A DNA stretch of 64,000 bases from Lederbergia citrisecunda. Lineage in GTDB: Bacteria > Bacillota > Bacilli > Bacillales > Bacillaceae_C. The notes under the pieces are model-generated. The model searched no databases, had not been told where the DNA came from, and saw only the letters and a list, made by a program, of their open reading frames with translations. A program made the position numbers and the translations under genes. Below, in pieces: positions 58,576-64,000 of this stretch; position 1 is the stretch's first letter; each line of letters begins with the position of its first letter. The stretch spans positions 1,065,001 through 1,129,000 of the forward strand of contig NZ_JAGYPJ010000001.1 in NCBI RefSeq assembly GCF_018343695.1, read 5' to 3'.

Positions 58576-59079
58576 TTGCGCTTTATAATACTTTTATTTT
58601 TACTAATGCTTTTTAATAACAATCACGCAATAGCAGCCAAAAAACAACTCAATCCTTTAGAAAGCCAGTTAATGTCTTTTATGACTGGTTTGCACGTAGG
58701 CGAACCGAAACAAACGGTTGAATTGTGGATATTAGGAGTGAATAATCGAAGCGGTGCTGTTCAATATGCGATGTTGTCACCTTCACTTCAAAAAGAATCA
58801 AGGGAAAAATTTGAGCAAACTCACTGGGTGACAGGTCAGTCAAGCCCTTTGGTAAGTAACTTTCGTTTGACCAAAGTTGAAGAGCTTAACGAATCCCAAA
58901 TGCGGTATACAGTTAAATACGATTTAGAGACATCATATGCAGATTTTGGTAGTGGGCAGAAGATTATAACTGTGGAAAAGAATCTAGAACCATTTAGAGA
59001 GTATTGGTTTATTTCATCAATAACAACGAAATATAATCAATGGGAAGCATTTACCCCGGCTGAGACAGTTTTAAAGTAG
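58576..59079 (+). CDS. Secreted hypothetical protein, 167 aa
   Basis: TTG 58576, six bases after AGAGGTGA. Signal peptide FIILLFLLMLFNNNHAIAA, then a small domain with FMTGLHVGEPKQTVELWILG, QYAMLSPSLQKESREKFEQT and KYNQWEAF; size and pattern would suit an NTF2-like fold. Family not recognised. Confidence 0.68.
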   Translation: MRFIILLFLLMLFNNNHAIAAKKQLNPLESQLMSFMTGLHVGEPKQTVELWILGVNNRSGAVQYAMLSPSLQKESREKFEQTHWVTGQSSPLVSNFRLTKVEELNESQMRYTVKYDLETSYADFGSGQKIITVEKNLEPFREYWFISSITTKYNQWEAFTPAETVLK

Positions 59080-59123
59080 AGCATTACAGTTTCTCCTTTT
59101 TGGTAAAAAATCAAATAAAGGGT

Positions 59124-59230
59124 TAAGTTTGTGAATAAATCTACCTAAACAAAACGGGGGGGCTTTAGTGTAACTAAGCTATGTTGAAAAAGCCGATTCC
59201 TTGAAGATGACAAATCGGCTTTTTTATAGG
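59124..59230 (+). repeat. Array boundary S23 with hairpin
   Basis: TTAAGTTTGTGAATAAATC, TACCTAAACAAAACGGGG, TTTAGTGTAACTAAGC, hairpin AAGCCGATT/AATCGGCTT with T-run. Counterpart of S19. Confidence 0.78.
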
Positions 59231-59356
59231 CGAGAACTTCTTTAGTGTTGTAAATCCGCATTTTTCTGACTTTCCCCTGATATAATCCATTATTGCATGT
59301 AATACTTCTTTTTATTTTGTCGTTATTATTTTCAGCAATCCAAACACCACTAAACT

Positions 59357-59649
59357 TTACTTTATATGTATATTTATTATTGATTCGAGAGCAATTCTGT
59401 GTATGTTTTCTTCAAAATCTTTAATTCGTACCTGCTTATTTATCAGATCTGCATAATGAATAAATCCTTCTATTTTCTATTAAAACCATTTACCCAATAC
59501 GTAACACAAACAAGGGAATGAAACTCTAATGCGGTATGTATTACTTCATCAAATTCTTCTAATCGTGCCTCGTCTAAAATTGGCTTTATCGCTTTTTTCT
59601 TCTCATAATAATGAGATATTATCTGTTCCTTATGTTCTGGAAGCATCAT
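59357..59649 (-). pseudogene. YolD-like protein, frameshifted
   Basis: Minus strand MMLPEHKEQIISHYYEKKKA, KPILDEARLEEFDEVIHTAL, EFHSLVCVTYWVNGF is intact, then one base is missing in an A-run (forward T-run near 59471-59477); the continuation IEGFIHYADLINKQVRIKDF is in another frame. Inactivated independently of copy 1. Confidence 0.72.
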
Positions 59650-59901
59650 CCGGCTTGATTATATCTTAACTACTGTACTTACATACCTTTCAGTAAAGGC
59701 ATTTTACTTTGAGTACATGTCAACTATGTTTACCCTTTAGATTTTTTCTAATGTACAACAATATTGTTGGTCTGAAATAAAGTTGCGAAGCTTTACCCCT
59801 TTAGACTTTTTATCTAAAGGGATGTTTTGTTGTAAAAGGATGTACTTAATTAAGTAGTCAGTATAAACCGAATTTATAGAAATAATTGATTTGATATAAG
59901 G

Positions 59902-59950
59902 AAGTTTGTGAACAAATGTACTTAAACTAAATGGCAGTATAGTTGAAGGA
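59902..59950 (+). repeat. Array boundary S24 (single core)
   Basis: AAGTTTGTGAACAAATGTA, CTTAAACTAA, ATGGCA, GTATAGTTGAAG. Arms pair over CTTAAACTA/TAGTTGAAG with one mismatch. Closest to the inferred intact single core. Confidence 0.85.
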
Positions 59951-60098
59951 ACTTAACATTGAATCTCGAATATATAAGTGAAACAACAATTGTTTTAGAA
60001 ATAAACCAATTATTTCGCTAAAGGAATTCAGCATTTAGTGTTTTAAAAATTTACGGAATTTAATCATTTTTTATAATCTTATTTGAAAGGTCTTTATA

Positions 60099-60782
60099 AT
60101 GGAGAGAGAAAAATTAAGTAATCATGAATGTAATTTTGAATGTAAATGTGAAAAATCATTTAATTGGTGTTGCAATTCATTTTTTTATAAAGACAATGAA
60201 GAAATCTTTATTAACCAAATAAAGAGTGGGTAATTCACAAGGAAGGATGGAATGTTTGCCAATGTTACTGTAGATTGGGTTCATCATTTAGCAAAATGGA
60301 TTGGGACAAGAAAATGTCTTGAGGTAATGGCAGGCTATGGTTACTTAGCTAGATTACTAAATTATTTTGGTGTCGATATAATAGCAACCGATAATTACCA
60401 TCTAATGAAGAATTATAAAGAGAGTAGGTAAATACGACGGGAACTTGGTATTCAAGAAATTAAACCTATATATCCAGTAAAAGAAATTGATGCAGTGAGA
60501 GCAATAAGATTGCGTAATGATCCTGCTAATAAACAATTGGATCGTAAAATCATAATTATGTGTTGGCCGTATGATATTGATGAATCTGCTTATGATTTAG
60601 TAAAAGAATTAAATCAGGACGATTTATTAATATACATAGGTGATAATGACTATTTCACAGGTACATCGCAATTTTTTAATGGTGTTGAGTGGCTTAATGA
60701 AGTAGATCATTCTAAAATTTACAATAATTTTGGAGATGTAGTAAAAAGTTACCAGGAATCAATTTTACATGAAAGACCCTGA
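60099..60782 (+). pseudogene. SAM-dependent methyltransferase-like gene with two in-frame stops
   Basis: ATG 60099 behind GAAAGGTC. One continuous frame of 228 codons is broken by TAA 60231-60233 and TAA 60429-60431. Motif I-like CLEVMAGYGYLARLLN, then DIIATDNYHLM, later KIIIMCWPYDIDESAYD and GDNDYFTGTSQFF. These suggest a Rossmann methyltransferase. No frameshift is needed, only two point mutations, so this is decay rather than error. Confidence 0.65.
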
Positions 60783-61444
60783 TTAGGGAGAAAAAAATTA
60801 CTTTATCATGATGAAAAAAATGATTAAGCTCCCGGAAAATTATAGATAAAATAATACATTCTATTGAAAAAAATTACATTACCTCGAAATTATGTTAGTT
60901 TGAATCCAACTTTTAACTAGAGTTTGTAATTGCACTATTCTGGTTGTTAATAACAGTAATCTTCTGCTCTTTCTCGTATTTAGTTAGTATAGTAAATCAT
61001 CTTTTTTGACAAAAATCACTTTTTTTGTATTTTACTTATAGAATGGCATTGGATATCTATTGATGAAGATAGTCCTAATGCTTCGGGATACCTATCCTTC
61101 GTGGCCGGTCTAGCTGCCATATGAGATGATTTATTCACCTGTCACTAGGTCTAGCTAGATCATAATATATTTAACTAACTTGTGATCAGCATCGACTACG
61201 GTTTTTCTTGAAAGATTATTTACCTATTCTTTTGCCCGACAGATTACTATATCATCAGTAGAAAATGTGCGATCTGACAATTACTGTTAAACAATGGCTC
61301 TTAGGGATAAATAATTTCAATAGCGAATGCATTATATAGTAAGAAAATATTGTTTTATAACTCAATATAAGGCAGGCAAATAGGATGAATTATATTATTT
61401 GAAAGATGTTTAATGTGTAAATAATAATCCCAAGGGGAAACAAG
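60783..61444. other. Intergenic stretch without recognised features
   Basis: 660 bp, AT-rich, many stops in all frames. It may be remains of one or more lost units, but no core sequence was found in it. Confidence 0.5.
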
Positions 61445-62023
61445 ATGAATTTAGCAAATAAGATAACGGTAACTAGGCTATTCTTTATTCCTATATTCTT
61501 GATTTTTCAGTTAGCTCCAATTCCTTTAGGAGAGGTACAAATAAAAGGAATAGATATCCCCATAGCACATTTTATTGCAGCAATACTTTTTATTATTGCG
61601 TCAATAACTGATGGATTAGATGGATACTACGCTCGAAGATATAATTTAATTACGGATTTAGGAAAGTTTCTGGACCCATTAGCGGACAAGTTATTAGTAG
61701 CCGCAGCATTGATAGCTCTAGTGGAGCAACAAATAGTACCAGGTTGGATTGCTGTTATTATTATAAGTAGGGAGTTTGCTGTTACAGCACTTAGACTGAT
61801 TGCAGTTCAAGAAGGAATAGTAATTGCTGCAAGTAACATTGCAAAATGGAAAACTCGAATTCAAATAATCTCTATCTCAGCCTTACTCTTGCATAATTAT
61901 CCTTTTATCTATATTGGTATTCCTTTTGATATATTATCTTTATGGATTGCAATGTTTATTACGCTATTTTCGGGATGGGATTACTTCGTTAAAAATAAAC
62001 GCATTATTCTTAAAAGTATATAG
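61445..62023 (+). CDS. Phosphatidylglycerophosphate synthase family protein (PgsA paralogue)
   Basis: 192 residues, multi-helix. DGLDGYYARRYNLITDLGKF then LDPLADK gives the CDP-alcohol phosphotransferase motif DG(x)2AR(x)8G(x)3D(x)3D intact. Starts MNLANKITVTRLFFIPIFLI like PgsA. Essential pgsA normally lies next to cinA/recA, so this array copy is probably an extra paralogue. Confidence 0.87.
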   Translation: MNLANKITVTRLFFIPIFLIFQLAPIPLGEVQIKGIDIPIAHFIAAILFIIASITDGLDGYYARRYNLITDLGKFLDPLADKLLVAAALIALVEQQIVPGWIAVIIISREFAVTALRLIAVQEGIVIAASNIAKWKTRIQIISISALLLHNYPFIYIGIPFDILSLWIAMFITLFSGWDYFVKNKRIILKSI

Positions 62024-62030
62024 CAATAGC

Positions 62031-62113
62031 TTGTTCAACAAACGGGGGCTTTAATCGAAGAAGGATTAGCGCTTGTTTTTGTAAAATTTTTAAGAGGAGG
62101 GATAGTTCAACAT
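62031..62113 (+). repeat. Array boundary S25 (core with terminator)
   Basis: TTCAACAAACGGGGGC, hairpin TTTAATC/GATTAGC with T-run, then TTTTTAAGAGGAGGGATAG and TTCAAC: the second core is reworked. Confidence 0.72.
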
Positions 62114-62145
62114 AAACACCGATTAATATATTTGAGGTGATTATC

Positions 62146-62871
62146 ATAGATATTCAAGTATATACTTTAAAAGATTTTCCAGAATTAAAAACTGTTGAAA
62201 TTATGAAAGATGCATGGGCTAAATTTATGACACCAGATAAAGATACTATGAAATACTGGGCTAATATGAGGAGGAAATTTCCAGATTATCAGTTATGTCT
62301 ATTAGATGGGGATAAACTTGTTGGCGTAGGAAACTCAATTCCTCTTATTTGGTCTGGACGTGAAGATGATTTACCAGCCAGTTGGACAGATACATTAATT
62401 CAAGGTGTTGAGAATAATGAGTACGATTTAGTAAATACATTGTCTGCAGTTAATATCGCGATACATACCGATTATCAGAAGTTCGGATTAAGTCAAAAGC
62501 TTTTATTAGAATTTAAAAAATTGGCAAAAGAAAAAGGGTTAAAGAGGCTGATTGTCCCCGTTCGCCCAAGTTTTAAAATGGACTATCCCCTACAACCATT
62601 TGAGAACTACATTCATTGGAAACGAGCGGACGGTGAACCATTTGACCCTTGGATTAGAACGCATTGGAGGTTGGGAGCGAAAATAATAAAACCTATACCA
62701 AAGGCTTTCACAGTTAATGGCACCATTTCAGAATGGGAAGAGTGGACAAATATGAAATTTCCCGAGAGTGGGAGTTATGTAATTAAAGGAGCTTTGCAAC
62801 CCATAGAAATTTCTATTGAGCAAAGTAGAGGTGTTTATTATGACCCGAATGTATGGATGGAATATGAGTAA
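62146..62871 (+). CDS. GNAT-like transferase with ATA at the expected start
   Basis: About 241 residues. VNIAIHTDYQKFGLSQKLLL resembles GNAT motif A; YQLCLLDGDKLVGVGNSIPL precedes it; RPSFKMDYPLQPFENYIHWK follows. GAGGTGA at 62134-62140 is ideally placed for 62146, where the codon is ATA, not ATG. An in-frame GTG at 62137 overlaps the ribosome binding site. Either a start-codon mutation or inefficient initiation. Confidence 0.65.
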   Translation: MDIQVYTLKDFPELKTVEIMKDAWAKFMTPDKDTMKYWANMRRKFPDYQLCLLDGDKLVGVGNSIPLIWSGREDDLPASWTDTLIQGVENNEYDLVNTLSAVNIAIHTDYQKFGLSQKLLLEFKKLAKEKGLKRLIVPVRPSFKMDYPLQPFENYIHWKRADGEPFDPWIRTHWRLGAKIIKPIPKAFTVNGTISEWEEWTNMKFPESGSYVIKGALQPIEISIEQSRGVYYDPNVWMEYE

Positions 62872-62894
62872 TTAGCTGTTTTATGATTAAATTC

Positions 62895-62945
62895 AGATTG
62901 TGGAATAATGTACTTAAAGTAACGGGGGTGGAGCAATCAAGACAA
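62895..62945 (+). repeat. Array boundary S26 (single core, rightmost)
   Basis: GATTGTGGAATAATGTACTT, AAAGTAACGGGGGTGGAGC, AATCAAGA. Last recognised copy; the hairpin and second core are absent. Confidence 0.72.
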
Positions 62946-62997
62946 TCCATTCTTCAAAAAACATGCTTATTTTTAATTATTTCCCAAGAAAAAAAGC

Positions 62998-63070
62998 CCT
63001 GAATTCAGCCGTAAATGGCGAAATTCAGGAGTTCGGTTTTTAGGTAACTGCCGGGAAATGTTATGTCTAC
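62998..63070 (+). repeat. Second interspersed repeat type, copy 2 (plus)
   Basis: CCTGAATTCAGCCGTAAATG, GCGAAATTCAGG, GTAACTGCCGGGAAATG, TTATGTC. Inverted relative to the copy at 50241-50321. CCTGAATT/AATTCAGG can form a stem. Confidence 0.65.
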
Positions 63071-63239
63071 TTGATTTATAAATATATTTTATATAATAAA
63101 ATAGCTATAAATGAAAAAATTACAATTGATCCAATTGATGCTAAAAATCCACTCTAAATATCCAGTAGTCTCCAAAATTCCCTCTTTTTTTCAAAAATGT
63201 ATGCTAATATGCATATATACTGTTTTGGGGGGAATAAAG

Positions 63240-63749
63240 ATGAACACTCAAATCGAAGTTCGTCAGATGACGAGTGAAGATATAGACATCATTTATCGAG
63301 TATTTACAGAACATAATATCGGGAAATCATTGGATTACATTTCAAAATGTTGGGAAGAAAACAAAACAGGTAAAAGAATAACCCTATTAGCGTTTTACAA
63401 AGGAAATTTTGCTGGAAGTTTGCATTTGCTCACAAAGTCTTTTTATCCTCACTTCGCGGAAAATAACATACCAGAAGTTAATGATTTTAATGTTATTCCT
63501 CCTTTAAGAAGATACGGCATAGGAAATGAGCTAATGGATGCAATAGAAAAAATTGCATTAGAGAAATATGGTGTGGTTGGAATTGGAGTTGGATTATACA
63601 AAAGCTATGGAAGTGCTCAACGCCTTTACGCAAAAAGAGGATACATACCAGATGGCAAAGGGTTAATGTATAACCAGCAACCAGTTGAGCCGGGAAGCCA
63701 AGTTTGCGCAGATGATGATTTAAACCTCTATTTCACTAAAAACGTATGA
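63240..63749 (+). CDS. GNAT family N-acetyltransferase
   Basis: 169 residues from ATG 63240 behind GGGGGG; the longer upstream frame is not family-like. ITLLAFYKGNFAGSLHLLTK, DFNVIPPLRRYGIGNELMDA (RRYGIG acetyl-CoA loop), GIGVGLYKSYGSAQRLYAKR. Resembles acetyltransferases near phosphinothricin-type enzymes; substrate unknown. Just beyond the last boundary copy. Confidence 0.88.
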   Translation: MNTQIEVRQMTSEDIDIIYRVFTEHNIGKSLDYISKCWEENKTGKRITLLAFYKGNFAGSLHLLTKSFYPHFAENNIPEVNDFNVIPPLRRYGIGNELMDAIEKIALEKYGVVGIGVGLYKSYGSAQRLYAKRGYIPDGKGLMYNQQPVEPGSQVCADDDLNLYFTKNV

Positions 63750-63814
63750 TATTTGCCTTTTCCACCTTTTAGAAAATGACCACCAATGTTATATAATGGA
63801 GAAATCTATTCACA

Positions 63815-64000
63815 GTGTTATACAGAAGAAACCACCCTGAAACTACGCCAGAAAAAAATCAATTATATCAAATCCTTTTACAACAAAAAATAATTGTAGT
63901 GAGCATTTTTTGCAGACAAGACTTTAAAAAAAAATTCAATCTTTTAGTACCAAAGATTAATAATGACAAATGTGAATTCAATTTTAATCAGAACAAACGA
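63815..64000 (+). CDS. Possible gene start cut by the window edge
   Basis: A frame from GTG 63815 (LYRRNHPETTPEKNQLYQIL, LQQKIIVVSIFCRQDF..) stays open to the window end. No ribosome binding site and no recognised family. Low confidence. Confidence 0.2.
   Translation, partial: MLYRRNHPETTPEKNQLYQILLQQKIIVVSIFCRQDFKKKFNLLVPKINNDKCEFNFNQNKR

Larger units (their letters stand above)
59126..59950. repeat. Long diverged direct repeat, copy 2 (YolD unit)
   Basis: Counterpart of 55373-56190, again bounded by S23 and S24. The copies keep the YolD remnant, the internal terminator and both edges. Confidence 0.85.

Noticed and set aside
48478-60431. Recoding of TAG or another stop codon
   Set aside because: All three stop codons interrupt frames and single-base shifts occur as well, while core genes have ordinary stops. 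Decay is simpler.
35995-62945. Classical integron or CRISPR array
   Set aside because: No integrase gene, the cores are direct copies of a symmetric site rather than attC with GTTRRRY ends, and the units between cores are genes of different size, not short spacers.

Overview
The window comes from a low-GC, spore-forming Bacillaceae chromosome. A Spo0E-like phosphatase, the spore proteins SspN and Tlp, a YflT-type protein behind a SigB-like promoter and AGGAGG-type ribosome binding sites all point there. The left half keeps the order of the Bacillus subtilis yne-citB-par neighbourhood: ccdA, ccdC, yneK, acnA, sspN, tlp, yneP, yneQ, yneR, plsY, yneT, parE, parC. Differences are a missing ccdB (yneI) and inserted crcB, sbcDC and stress genes. 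No rRNA, tRNA or CRISPR array was recognised.

Layout. 0-2.7 kb: a frameshifted surface protein with Ig-like repeats, between an intact and a decayed end of the same small gene family. 2.8-13.7 kb: Spo0E-like, CcdA/CcdC, a CrcB pair, YneK, SbcD/SbcC, small membrane proteins, a YflT protein, a frameshifted RsbR-like stressosome gene, a lytic transglycosylase and a GlsB/YeaQ protein. 14-21.3 kb: aconitase, spore proteins, YneP/Q/R, CapA, PlsY, YneT. 21.5-26.2 kb: a GC-rich repeat element and topoisomerase IV. 26.2-35.8 kb: the arginine cluster argC-J-B-D-carA-carB-argF behind two ArgR/AhrC-like boxes. Its CarA has Gly where the glutaminase nucleophile Cys should be.

From about 36.0 to 62.95 kb the character changes. 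About 27 copies of a short boundary sequence built on CTAACGGG separate mostly single-gene units. Intact copies form an imperfect dyad: left arm CTTAAACTAAC, centre GGGGCA, right arm GTTTAGTTGAAG. Many boundaries are double: two cores about 54-59 bp apart enclose only a hairpin with a T-run, a terminator mini-unit. The units carry lipoproteins, small membrane proteins, nucleotidyltransferase and phosphotransferase enzymes resembling antibiotic-modifying families, acetyltransferases, an isochorismatase-family enzyme, an ECF sigma/anti-sigma pair, a PgsA paralogue and a PadR-controlled ABC exporter. One unit is duplicated and another is present in two long copies plus a truncated third. A group II intron that has lost almost all of its reverse transcriptase lies directly after a core, and two IS110-family elements, each with one disabling mutation, lie next to sites. 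No recombinase for the cores is visible. Many units are decaying through in-frame stops or single-base shifts. This integron-like or dif-module-like array is the main candidate for an undescribed system. All calls were made by reading sequence, without database searches.
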